DNA of 64,000 nucleotides from Euwallacea fornicatus (lineage: Eukaryota; Arthropoda; Insecta; Coleoptera; Curculionidae): contig NC_089554.1 of NCBI RefSeq assembly GCF_040115645.1, forward strand, positions 496,001 to 560,000, written 5' to 3'. Under the pieces are notes generated by a model that was not told where the DNA came from, searched no databases, and saw nothing but the letters and a program-made list of their open reading frames with translations. Position numbers and translations under genes: made by a program. Positions 1 through 13,100 of this stretch are shown here, in pieces (position 1 is the stretch's first letter; every line of letters begins with the position of its first letter).

Positions 1-205
1 ATTCAAAAGATGTATCACAACATACCCCTTTCCATTCGAAAAAATAAGGGTGAATGTTGCCCCCGCTTAAGGGTTGAAGTTACAGTGATAGAATTAATGT
101 GGAAATTTGTCCCTCTGAAAACAAAAGTATACGGGTCCGAGGCTTTTTCCAAATTTTTACATACAAAGCAGTAAACTTTGCTGGACTGTTTTCGATGAGC
201 CACCC
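1..205. mobile_element. Right end of a transposon ending in CACCCTGTATA
   Basis: The sequence ends at about 203 with GCCACCCTGTATA, the inverted form of the TACAGGGTGGC terminus seen many times in this window. Immediately after it a different transposase relic starts, so this looks like an element inserted into older transposon DNA. The other end lies outside the window. No usable reading frame is seen in it. Confidence 0.4.
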
Positions 206-507
206 TGTATATTTCATTGATGGCACAATGAAAGAAACAATGTATCAAAACTTCTTGAATGAAGATTTGCCTTTATTATTGAAGACATTAATTTCAAAAC
301 TTGTCAGCAAAATGGTTTGATCTTACCCCACTTAAATTTTTCTTAAGGAATCATCGAAAAAAAATGTATTCAACAGTGCCCACAAGGCCTGAAAACATAA
401 CAGAAAGAATTAGAGATGCTTGTGTCTTTAATAGATTTGTGTCCACTCAGGGAGCATTATTCATGCGTTTAAGAAGAAAGAAGAATCAAAATGGCAGATA
501 TTTTTAA
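206..507 (+). pseudogene. Degenerate DDE transposase (DUF4817-type family), C-terminal part
   Basis: Two frames carry family motifs in order: FLNEDLPLLL (just before the second catalytic Asp in the family), then FDLTPLKFFLRNH, a decayed form of SPDLTPLDFFLWG, then ITERIRDACVF. About 40 codons that should carry the DG motif between them are missing and the frame shifts near 300, so it is a dead relic. The similarity is recalled from the family, not searched. Confidence 0.6.
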
Positions 508-1043
508 TAATTGGGAGCAATTATTAAATTAATGATGAAGATAATTAATTAATCTTTGGTTTTTTTGTTTATTGGAATAAAAATTTACTATAAAAGTTTG
601 TTTGTACACATAATAAGTGAAACTAAATTTATTTTCCACATATGATTTTATGTCTTTGAACTCTATTGAATGCATAAAAAATGGACCGGTTTCTATTTAA
701 AAACCTAAAGATATGATACTTTGTTCCGGAATCGGTATAAATTACAAGGTGTATCAGAAATAAGTACATTAATTTAAACCAACGATAGATCTCGTTAAGG
801 GCAACATTTTTTATATCAACCATTTTTCTCGAAAACCACTTTTTTTACATTTCCCTCCTTAAAATTCATGATGCGCTAATTATTCGTATCGTTGAATTAA
901 AACTATTTTCCAGAAAACAGGGTCGGAGATTGACCTGCTGACACACCCTACCTTCGTTAACAAATCAAAGTTATTTGGTACTGCGACCTGGTAATATTTA
1001 CGTTCGGTGTGTCGACAAGTACAGCGATTCAAATATATTAAAA

Positions 1044-3597
1044 ATGGTTAATTTTTCAAATAGTGAATACATAGACATGGTTTTGGCATATGGTGCTTCC
1101 GCCGAAAACTCTGTTGAAACTCGCGGAATCTACTTACAAAAGTTTACGAGGCGTTAAACTTCTAACTAATGCATTTTTATGCATGTTATCTAACATCTTC
1201 GGGATTATGGCACGTTTAAACCGATAGCCCATCAACGTGGAAGATGACGTTCCAACAGGATTATAAATATTGAGCAAGAAATTCTTGACTATGTTGAAGT
1301 CTGATCAAAAATTAATACGAGGAGGTTTGGCACTTAATTAAGGACATCTCATTCGACAGTATGTACTTATTTACAAAAAGAAATTAAACTGTTCAGAAAT
1401 AAGAAAATCCCGGACATGACTTAATAACACCGAAGATCTTAAAAAAACTTAATAGGAAGACAATAGTATTTGTAATACAATTATTCAACGCCATAGTATT
1501 CACTTCTTACTTTCCGAAACAATGAAAACATTCCCAAATTACTATGATTTCAAAGCCTGGAAAACAGAGCCATATGTTAACATCGTATAGACCAATTAGC
1601 TTACTCCCGTGTCTATCCAAATTACTAGAGAAAGTATTATTACACAGATTGAAAATGATAATTGACTAGAACATGTTAATTCCAAATCACCAATTCGACT
1701 TTCGCAACCAATACGCGGCAATTAAACAAGTACATCGAATTACTGCTCAGATTCCTGTGTGCTTGGAGAATAAATTATACTGTTCTGCCGCATTTAAAGA
1801 CGTTCAGCAAGCTTTCGATAAAGTACGACATAAAGGTTTATTATACAAAATTAAGAAACTATTACCACAATTTTATCTCTTAATCAAATCGTACCTAGAC
1901 GACAGAACATTTCAACCTAAGGTAGACGATACTACACCTAAATTATACCCCATTACAGCAGGAGTTCCCCAAGGTTCAGTGCTCGGATCAGTTCAATTTT
2001 CTTTATACACAGCTGATTTTAGCTGTAACAAGAATGCCATACTGGCTACTTTTGCTGACGACACGGTTATTCTAGCAATGGAGGAGAACCATGAAACGGC
2101 CTCAAACAAAGTCCAAGAAAACCTCTATATGTTACAATATTGGCTGCAGAAGTGGCGAATGAAGGTAAATGAATCTAAGTCTACTCATGTAACTTTTTTA
2201 CTAAGGCAAAAAACTTGCTCAATTGTCACTCTCAACGATAGACAAATACCACAAGCACACAAACACATACACATACCACATACAAGATACCTGGGCATGC
2301 ACCTGGATCGCCGTTTAACATGGAATCACTACATTAAAACCAAACGAAAAGAATTTAACATCAAAGTCAAGAAAATGTTCTGGCTGATCGGTCGACAATC
2401 GAAGTTATCTCTGGAGAATAAAGTATTGGTATACAAATGCATTTTGAAACCAGTGTGGACATGCGGAATTCAACCATGGAGCACCGCGAGTGACTCGAAC
2501 TTGTCTATTCTTCAAAGATTCCAATTCAAAACATTACGCACAATAACCAACTCACCGTGGCACGTAACAAATCAAATACTCCACAACGACCTAAATCTTC
2601 CTACTATCCAAGAAGAAATTATAAGATTTTATACCAGGTAGCAAGGTCGCATCTCTTGCTATCCAAACTCCCTTGCTACTAACTGGATAAACCCTCCTTC
2701 AGGAAGAAGACTGAATAGGTGCTATCGAATGGATGTCAAAAAACGATTTAAAAAAAATAAAAAGTATACGAACTGTAATACACTATAAAGTCAACTAAGA
2801 TTGTAGAAGACTGTAATCTTAATTCATGTTCTACATCTCACACCTGTAATACTTACTGTCTACCTGTAACTGACAGATTATACTAATAAAGAGAGAGAGA
2901 AAAAAATGTACTTATCATGTATAAAAAGTGCAATTTTCGAAAACTAAAAATTTGCCACGAAGACGGCCATTTTGTGAATGGGCTCTTACTAAAATACATG
3001 AACAACCAAACTTTACATAATTTCTATTTGCAACTCTTGAAGCTAGATTTAATCGAGAAGGTGTCTTCAACATGAGCAATACTCATAAGTGGGCAGAGGA
3101 AAACCCGTATACTATGCGACCAAATAATTTCCAGAACAGATTTCGAATTCATGTTTGAGCAGGACTCGTAAACGTCAACTTATCGGACTTCACGTAATTA
3201 GACGGCTAAAGGGGCAAAAATTTTTACAATTTTTATCAGATTTTCGATTTATTAGAAAATTTGCCACAGCATATTCGAATCAAACATGTGGTTTCTTCTA
3301 GACGGGACACCCTGCTATAATTCACGAACAATGCGAAACTGGCTAAATGAAAAATTTTTACGACGAAAGATAAGACGAAGTGGCTTTATAAATTGGTCCG
3401 CCAGATCTCTGGATCTAAACCCATGTGACTTTTCCCAGTGGAGGTACGTGAAAAGTATAGTTTCTGTTACTCCAATAAACACAATCCAAGAGTTGAAAGA
3501 ACTGGTAGAACATGTTGCTATATCACTTTCGAAGCAACCAAACAATGTTGCAAACAGTTCAAGAATAATTCCGTCAGCGATTGCAGTGTTGTTTTGA
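1044..3597 (+). pseudogene. DDE transposase pseudogene (DUF4817-type), interrupted by LINE
   Basis: The N-terminal domain starts MVNFSNSEYIDMVLAYG at 1044. A linker reads IEQEILDYVE, and SHSTVCTY reaches 1370. After removing 1371-2905 and one copy of the duplicated target, the same frame resumes and reads FCEWALTKIHEQPNFT, EARFNREGVFNM and THKWAEENPYTMRPNNFQ. The last third (3286-3597) has MWFLLDGTPCYN, holding the second catalytic Asp, and SLDLNPCDF, holding the third. Several stops and frameshifts elsewhere show that it is inactive. Confidence 0.75.
1371..2905 (+). mobile_element. Jockey-like LINE, 5'-truncated, with 10-bp target duplication
   Basis: A non-LTR retrotransposon fragment starting inside the reverse transcriptase (FRNKKIPGHDLI motif). 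The open frame 1673-2641 (322 aa) holds AFDKV, AGVPQGSVLGS and the FADD catalytic box. Upstream the frame is broken by stops near 1590-1670, and the C-terminal part (for example NPPSGRRLN) continues out of frame. The 3' tail ends TAATAAAGAGAGAGAGA plus an A run. It is flanked by exact copies of ATGTACTTAT at 1361-1370 and 2906-2915, a target-site duplication. Confidence 0.85.
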
Positions 3598-4116
3598 AAA
3601 TAATACTTGAATATGAAAGGTAACTTTGAGCACCTTTCATAAATGCTGTAAGTTGAAAATTTTCTGTATCTGCTTAATGTGTCCTTTTTATTAACACGAA
3701 ACGAAGTACATCTTGTATTACAATTTAAAAATGAAATCACCAATAGTCGCAAAAGTTTCAGATCTTAAGAATTCGGTGTAGGTACAAAAACTTGTCAATT
3801 TTTTGGCATTTTTTTTTAGAATTTGTGTATCGCTCAGTTGACTAGGTTAGTGCAACGTTCTTAAATTTTTTAATTTTATCTTTGTAACAAAGGGATGATC
3901 GAAAAAAAGTAATAAGGAAAGCTGTTGGTCTTGAAAAATTCTACCATCAATTAAAATTAATGTACTTATTTCCGATATACCCTGTATGTATTAAACGTTT
4001 CTTCAATAAATGGTTTATTATTTAAATAACGTTAGCTAATGTAAATATTTCGAATCACACTTGGTTTGAATTAGTTTACATAACCAGCCATCTGCTGTAT
4101 TTTTCTTATTGCTTAC

Positions 4117-7100
4117 TTTGCTTTCGTGGTTGAAATTGTCCCGTATGAAAAGAGCACCCACAGCCATTCCCAATCTCTTATTGGTCCATTCTACGCATTG
4201 CGACCAGCGGTGCCTTTCGCTTGAAATTCCCTGGAGAATCTTACGAAATTCCACTCTCTCTCTCTGATAATCGTCGATCATATGCGTGGATAGGGTCATT
4301 ACCAGTCGCCACAGCACGTAATTGTGAATTATTCTACAATAGTTGATCGTTTTCGGTTTTCGATTAATCGATTTAGGTGCACCAACCTCCTATCGGCCAC
4401 TGCCAGGATTTTCCCTAAGTCGACGAAATACGACAAGCTATAAACGACCACAGATTCTTCCTCGTCAATAGCTACATCAAGAAATGAACGAAAGTAGTCC
4501 AACCAGTTGATTTGAGGGACCATGGCCTGCAACTCCCGCATTTTAAGCTTCCGGTAGATCGTACTAGTATCGTGCCGATCTTGTTCTGGGAGTGAAGCCT
4601 AGAAAAATAGTTCATTAACTCCACATCGTCACTGCTTAATCAAAACAGACATTAGCAAGTTTTTTCTCAAATTCGATGACCTCCAGCAACTCCTCACTGG
4701 CCGTGGTTTTATTGGCTCCTAAAAGGACCGCTATGTTGGTCATGTATTTGTGGTAAGCTTCTCTGTCTCCTTCGCTGCTATTTTTCAAGTAATAGTCCCT
4801 GCTGGGTAGAGCTAGAACCATTTGGTCCAGCTGCAAAGACAAACAAGCTTGAGAACCCCAACTGAGGAGAGTTAATTAAAATGAAAGATGCGAATTAAAT
4901 AGACAATTTGTAATACAGTTCAAAAATAAATTTCTAAAGCAATTCAAGACGAATGGAGGGTAGTTAATTTGCATTATTTAGATACAAAGCATTGTGTGGG
5001 GACGATTAAAGACAGTATATGGAGCAATATTTAATGGGTAATGTGGGAGTAAATATATCTCCAGAAGAAAAATTGCCTTTGTACCTATAAATACGTGTAC
5101 GTGTGTGGGTTTCCAAATGGATAGCAAATGATTAATTTTGTACTTAGTGTTAAAGTAATGTTGGAATTATTGTATATTCAACGTTGCTATTAATAAAGAC
5201 ATAAATTACTATTTCGGTCCTGTTAAAGTGAATATTGAGAATGAAACACATCTATAATTTATTCCTAAATCTCTGTAAACGGGTGAAAACCAAACTTTGT
5301 TATAGATCATTTAGAGTGTGAGCAAAATTATCGACAATACGACAAAAAATCTAACTCAGATAGTGAGCGGGTTCAAATATCGCAATTATAGGGAATAATC
5401 TAGATCAACCTATCAAAGCTCATGTCATTTTCAAATATATAGATCATCTATATTTTTCTTTGGCAGTTTTAATATACCGTGCGGCTCAAAATTCTCCTCC
5501 TCCCCTCTCCTCTGTTAAATTTTTAACTAATTTTTCTTTAAATCAAAAGCAGAATTAAAGAGGACAAAAAACTATCTTTTGACATTTTTTTTTTAAATTC
5601 TACATCACAGATAGTGTAAAATGGCTGATATTTTGAAACTGAGACATGAATCACTTCGAATTAAAGGTCTTTCAAGGCTACCTTAACTGGTACGTTGCGA
5701 TTCAAAGTCTATAAATTAGTTTTTGAAAAAAACAGCTCTAAATTTAATAAAAAATGTAATGCAAACTCAATTAAGTAGTATGTAAGCAATTGAAAAATTT
5801 GTTTGTTGATAAGAAATTGGTTTAGTTTCGATTTTGTGCTCACAAACAGGTTTTGGCTAAAAAAAATAAATAAATAAAAATAACCAAAGACTGCTTGTGA
5901 GCACAAATCCGAAAACAAGCAAATTTTTTATCAACAAAAAAGTTTTTCCGTTGTTTATATACTATTTAACTGAGTTTGTTTTGATTTTTTTACCACATGT
6001 ATAGCTGTTTTTCTCAAAAATTAATCGATAGATTCTGAATCGAAATACACCATTAAATATAGTTTTGAAAGACTTTTAATTTGAGGAGTCACTTAACTTA
6101 TGTTACAATTTTTAAAAATCGACCATTTTGTGCTACCGATGAGGTACGCAACATTTAAACAAATAAACAAATGTAAAAAAAATTGTTTTTTTGCTATTTA
6201 ATGTTATTAATGTTTCTAAAATATTAATTACTGAAGAACTCTTGAAGAGAGATAGATTGAATTTAAAGCAGCACGATATTTACAGTATGTTAAAGAACTC
6301 GGTAGATCGTTCCCATCTCTAGGTAGCAGAGAACTGCCAGAGCAATAATGTGAACTAAAACTAACGTGAAATAATTGATATTCAAGTCGTGTTACGATCT
6401 CGAGATCGATACCGACTATTAGATATGTTGAAACCAAAGCGAATTCTCCTAATTATCGATTATGTTGCCGCGTTTTATTACATAGTTTGTTTCAGGAATG
6501 CTTTCACACTGACAATATCAGTCCTTATGCTTCATTTTTTCAAGAGAAAATTGTGCTGAACAACGATTTTTTCACAACGTTTTGAAAATGAAGCACTTAT
6601 TAAGAAATCGACTCATTCTTGCCATCTCTATATGGCGGGCAGCTGTTGGAGCACTTAAAAGCAGAACAAAATTGGTGATGGCGTTGTGTTGCCCAAAGTT
6701 AGTAAGATCCATTTTCCCATACCTAATGGTCTACTGACCAGTGACTGTCCTTCCAGGGGTGACTTGGTCTCCTCAAAAAGAGGACTAGTGTCTATTTCCA
6801 CTAATGAACTCACTGACATGAATTTATTAGAGTTCCCATACATCCACCATAATCGATTATGTGCAATAAAAGATTAAATACAAAATATCAATCAAACAGT
6901 TCTGATGGAAAACAAAATAATCGTTAAGAAACAGGCAAACAGCAAGCCTTCATTCGAGAATGGACTTATTCCATTCTGTGGTTCAGAGTTCTATCAGAAA
7001 TTGGTCTATTTTATTACAAGGGTAGTAAAACTTTTTTTAAGTGCAGTAATTTAAATTGCCACTACCAAACCGAATATCCATTACCTACGAAGCATATTAA

Positions 7101-10100
7101 ACGAAAACTGTATTACCTACTGCCTACACACTTCTTACTTTGTGCGCACCTGGATGATGTTAACGGAGCTGTTCTTATCGTCAGGTCCTACCCACTGCTC
7201 AACCAAATACCCCTCGTTGTAGATTCCTCGTATCCTTCCTAAGAGAACTTCGATGGACATGTTGGGAGGGGACCAGTTGCTCATGGTCACCGGCCAACCA
7301 CCAAGGGACTTCAGGACTTCTCGGAGGGGTTCATCTCCAATTTTACGGATCTGAACTGAAAAGTGTTTAGTATAGGGTTTTCGTATTCTGGGTTAGAAGA
7401 AAAGCCTTTTTTATATATGTCTTTTTGGATACTTTAAAGTTCACTGGCAAATCTCTTTATCCCGCAACAAACTTCGCAGTTTATATCCTTAAAGTTCAGC
7501 AGTAGTTATATAATTATATCTGGAGATCAGACATTATTACGACTATCAGGTGCATAGTACACGTAATGCAGTCTACGTGATCGAGTTGAACTAGTGTAAA
7601 AGCAGTGCTAGAAGAGGTGGTTGGCGAAGGTAGAGCGGGTGGCGCTGTTGGGGAAATGGTCGTATAGGTTGGTAGCGAGAAATAAAGGAGTTAGATTAGT
7701 GAAAGGATTCGTCAGCTTGCGTAATGCGTATTTGAATTAATTTGGAGAATGTAATGAATGATTAAATAAGAATAAAATGATTCCTATTTCTTATTTGCTC
7801 CAAAATGCTTAAAGCTTTCAATTAAAGTTCTCAGCTGCCAAATGATAAAAAAATACTTACGAGTATCCATACAGGTATTATAAAATGTTTTAGCCTTTCT
7901 TATGGAGTCGTTATCTTCCAATGTTATCGGCTCTTCAAACAAATCTACAACAAAACCCTTATGAAAATCTACTAACAAATTATTTTTTAGGCACAATGAT
8001 TCATCACGTGCGATACGAACGTTACACATTTCATAAACGGTATTTTTTATGTTTGGTTGGCAGTATCATTAACAAGACTCTGATCCATTGGTCCTTGGGG
8101 TCAAACATAAAAATACTAGCAACTTTATCTAGAGAATAATTTCCAATGAAACTAATCATTGAAGTACTCTTATTTTAATGTGTATCATAGGCAAATTTAC
8201 CTAGACTTTGATTTTTTTTATCTAGGCAGAAGATCAAAGTTCTATAATCCTTATCTTGAAGAGAATTTCCATGGAAACCAATATTTTATGTTTATTTTTG
8301 GGAATCATTTTTTCGGTTAAGTTGTCTACCCTGGTGACGGCACCTACGCTAAACATGTGATACTCAGTTTAATTACATATACTTATATAATTTGAACCCA
8401 TTAGTTTCCATTTAGCATTAGTATTTGACTTGCGTGCAAGTTCCCCATTTTCTTGCGATCGTTTGTGATTGCTGGAAAATTGAAGAAATTGAATGAAATC
8501 GGTCTGTAAAATTCCCATAGATAACTGTAACAACCTAAATAGCCGTTCCACTTATCACATCTCGTGCTGGCCGATTTTTAAATAAAATATTTCCATATCC
8601 AGGCGGCACCCACCCTGGCAAAGTGTATCATTTATTTACAGCCGGCCCGATTGGAAAACCCGGCATGTATAAAGTCGATACTCTAATGAAAAAGCTATCT
8701 AGGAGAACACGGAAACGTGAGTGATTTAAATCCAGTAGCAACCGGAGATTACTTTGCTGAAAACACGCTGAGTACCCTTTACTGGTAAAACGAAAACCTA
8801 ATAAGCTGAGCGGCAAGAAACGAATTGGAATTTAATCTACAAACTTAGCAACTACTACGCCACATTTCTTTCTCGTATTAGACCTTGAAAAGAGTTCTTG
8901 AACAAACTCGGTCATGCATCTCTGGAGAAATCATTTCAGAAATCCCATACTCGGAAAAGTTTTGACTCCATTTCAAAGCAAACACTATAGATAAAGCAAC
9001 AGAGCTGTGTGCGTCCCTGGAGCTATAACTTGAGGCCTGCCACTGATAAAATTTCTTCCTTCACCTACTTTGACAATAAATTAAATTCGTACTATTGAAA
9101 TGTTTACCTTTGAGGATGAGTTGTAAATGGTCTGCCATAACTTCAAATGTGCTGATGGAGCTCCTGTCCTCTGGAATTACGTGTTTTCGGTTCCAAGTGC
9201 CACAAGCGTATTGAAAGAAGTCTACACAAGGGTCTGCCGTATGGTCCATTGCAGATAATAACGAAGAGGCTGAAATCGAGATACATTTCCGAAAATCGTT
9301 TGTGCCGAAACATTTTTTTTGCTATTAAAATATATATAAAAAAATTGAAATATTGATAATGCGTGGGTCTTAAACATGTCTCGGCTCATTTTTGACGAAA
9401 ATATTTGATTCACTTATACGTCTCCCGACCTCTTGAGGAAAAGACTGAAATTCGCCAAATTGGCCTCCAGGATCGCCGGACTTAGATCCATTAGATTTTG
9501 TCCGTTTGCGAATTTGGTCATTATTTTACGATACATCGATTGCAAATATGGAAATTTAAAACTAAATTCAGTTCTCTGGGAGACATATTATCAAATTATG
9601 GATACGCGATAGTGACATTGGTAAAAAGAATCCTACAAACTTAAATAAGTAGCACATCAGGATCAATATATTCCTTGTTTAAAAACACGTTTTTCCTATA
9701 TTTGCCTATTTAAATTTTATTGTTAAAAAATGCGGAACGTTATACAGTAACATGCTGTATAATTTGACGGCGTAGAGAAAGATTAAAATATATATTCTCC
9801 TAAAAAGTAGAGAACATGCAATTCTGGTAGCACGCAAGTTGGTAAAAGTTATTTTCATGAAAAACGGTTATAAAGTTTTCACATTTAATGTTGTGATTTT
9901 ATTTGATTAAACATATTCGGCCAAAAAAGTCCAATTATATAGCAAAGTTGTTAACAAAATTGGATCGCGTTAATACTGTTGGAAAGGTTTGTACAAAGGT
10001 GGAATGTCTTGTGATAATTAATGTTATTGGTCGTAACAATTACCAAAATATGACAACGAAACAAAAATTCCATTAAATCAGATTTTTCATAGATTTGTGA

Positions 10101-13100
10101 AAAAAATTCCTAGATTTCATAATATTCTTAAAATAGTCTTTGAATTTAGAATCATTTAAAATGAGCGATTTATCAATTTAAATTTCAAGAAAATGTCTGT
10201 TATAGCGAAACTCTATTGAACAGAACTAATTGAATGAACTTAAATCTAAATAGATTCTCAAACTGCTTCGAAACCTACTTTAGAAACGCGACTTGAACTT
10301 ACCACAAAAACAAGTTAAAAATAGAAAAGTCAAAAGTGGAGGGAAATAACAGGGACGTAGAATGTCCCTTTTTCAGGTTGGAACATTTTTAAAAACTTAT
10401 TCTCGAACTGTACATGATGCTGCTGCTGTTGATTCAAATTAAATTACTCCATTGTTTCATGTCAAATTAAGTTAATGATTTTTGTGGACGCAGAGAAGAA
10501 CTACGACAAAAATGGAGCTAAATAACAATAAAATAGAAGGTCCTTTGAGATTGAAGCATTTTGAAAATTTTTACTTGCGAATTGTTTATTCTCATATTGC
10601 TCCTGGCGTTGATTTACATGTCGCCAAGCTCATTATTTACTAAATCTTTGAGTAAGAAAATTTTGGAAAACTTTCATTTTTGCGCTATCCATTTCTATAT
10701 TACTATCATATATGATTTAGATTTAAGAACGCCACTGGTTCGTACCAAACGAAGTTCACTATTTTTCATGATTTGATGAAAAAAAGGGCTTTTTAATTTA
10801 TTAAGATATTTCTATTGTCAAGTTTACTTCAGTGACTGAAACGATGTTGTATATTTCTTGATTTTTAAGATTCAGACGCTGACGGTCGAATATCGGACAT
10901 TTTCAACATAATTGGATAAATATGAACAAATATATACAAGGTGTGCCAGATCAAAGTGCAAATACTTTTACCATGGTTTCTACTAATGAAATTAACCAAC
11001 ACGTTTTTTTCTTTTTGTCCAAGAGTCTGTCTTTTAAGTTCTAGGGCTCTTCGAATATCGGGCCCCATTTGGATAAAATAATTTATGTTGAAAGAGCCCT
11101 TCAACGGATTGTTATGAAATTTGGTGTTAAAACAATTTTCGATCGTAGTAATTTACAAATAAAGAAATGAAATATACAACTTAGCCACTACATAAATATA
11201 AGGGCCGGACTATGAATATATGGCCCCGTATTTATTTAACCGGTAAATATTTCGATCAAGCGATTACATTACTTGATTATACCTTTCGTTTAGAAACTTT
11301 TTTGTTTCTTGGAGATTTTTCGCAGAATGCGTCGTGTTCTCGTAGTAGCGATTCCAAATTTTACGCCTTTTTATTGCAGGAATTTGTTGTTATTAAATAG
11401 ACCATGGCTCGAATAGCCACATCATTCTCCCTGTTAAAAAAATCATTCTGATTGTCATTTTCTGGCATATTGTGTTCAACTAGCAGTAGGTATTAGTCAT
11501 TGTTAAACCTATTATTGTCATATTTAATTATAAAATAACATAAAAATGCATTTTTATTTGTTTTATGATGGCTCTTCCGTTTAATAATCCCAAATATGTT
11601 AATACTCACTTGATTTATGGTGAGTGCAGACAAAATGCTCATAGACCTAGGGTACTCTACTATCAGTGATTTCCTAATCAACGGCTTCCAAATTCAAGAA
11701 CGTTTACAAATGTTCATATCAGGTTGAGGGAATTTGGTAGTTTTACTCTTCAACGAGGAGAAAATCATAATATTAAGAATTATAGGGTAGATAATGAGCA
11801 AGAAATAATAAATTATTTTGAGGATAATAAAATTAGTAATTTAAGAAATGCTGAGCATGACTTAATGATCCCAAAAAGTAGTATTCAAAGAGTGTTACGT
11901 CGAGAAAATTATCACCCTTATCATTTAAAGAAAATCCAGGAATTTTTAGGCACTTTGATCATTTTTATAGTGTATAATTTCATTCTTCCTTGTTATTTTG
12001 TTTCAAATAATTCAATAAATAACTTTAGACAGACACGGTTCAATCCGAGCAAGATAAGTAAGAATTGCTTTAAAATAACTACCATGAGAAAACGACGCAT
12101 TCTGCGAAAAATCTCCAAGAGACAAAAAAAATTCTAAATGAAAGGTATAAACAGGTAATGTAATCACTTGATCGAAATATTTAACGATTAAATAAATGCG
12201 GGGCCCTATATTCATAGTCCGGCCCTTATATTTATGTGCCTTATATTATGGCAAAGCTGTATATTTCGTTTCTTTATTAGTGAATTGCTACGGTCGAAAA
12301 ATTTTTGTACACCAAATTTCATAACAATCCGTTGAAGAGCTCTTCCAACATAAATCATTTTATCCAAATGGGGCCCGATATTCAAAGAGCCCTAGAACTT
12401 AAACGACAGACTTTTAGGCAAAAATAAAAAATACGTGTTGGTTAATTTCGTTAGTAGAAACCATGGTTAAAATATTTGCACTTTGATCTGGGACACCCTG
12501 TATACAAAGAATACAGGTATCAGATTGTTTGTTGCGCTGAAATTTTCAGAAAAAAAGATATTTTTTAAGATTTATGCGGCGAGATCTTATAGAGAATGAA
12601 TTTAACCATTTCTATTTGTTATACCGTTTTCGAAGTCTCAGTACTTTGGTTCGAATTTGAAGCATCTTATGCCATACTAATCTTTGGCAAAATTGATGTT
12701 TAGTAAACATTTTTTATGACTGCCAGGATATTGCATTGTTATCGGTTTCAAAAAATAATATCCCTGTATCCTCAACTTTCGTCTACTTTTATTTCTCATG
12801 GGTTGCGCGCAACAAGAGGGAAATGAGCTTATTTCCCACTCCTTCGTATCAGTATCCATAGCACGAGGAAAACCAAACAGACATCAACGGCCCGGCGACC
12901 ATTTTGGTGAAAGTTGCTTAGAATTTTGGAGTTTTAAGCCGTAAGTCCCATTTAATTTTCACAAATTATTATTATCGTAGAACATGACGTAACCAGTTGG
13001 TGGTCATGCGATTTATCGTCTTCGCCTGCGGCACATGTACGAATTATATATTTGCAATTTAATTCTCGTTGTGTAATACAGGATGGTTTCACGCATTGAA

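Larger units (their letters stand above)
743..3986 (+). mobile_element. DDE transposon with terminal inverted repeats, split by a LINE
   Basis: The termini TACAAGGTGTATCAGAAATA (from 743) and its inverted partner TACAGGGTATATCGGAAATA (from 3986 leftward) are inverted repeats that stay alignable for about 95 bp, with TA at each border. Between them lies a decayed DUF4817-type DDE transposase on the plus strand, interrupted by a Jockey-like LINE at 1371-2905. The element sits in the neprilysin intron downstream of the exon ending at 4117. Confidence 0.8.

Noticed and set aside
3315..3752. 145-codon minus-strand frame
   Set aside because: It is antisense to the transposase stretch 3286-3597, which carries recognisable DDE motifs.
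11212..12215. Two similar open frames (MNIWPRIYLTGKYF at 11212 and MNIGPRIYLIVKYF on the minus strand at 12215)
   Set aside because: They are the same non-coding inverted-repeat arm read twice; their similarity comes from the repeat, not from protein conservation.
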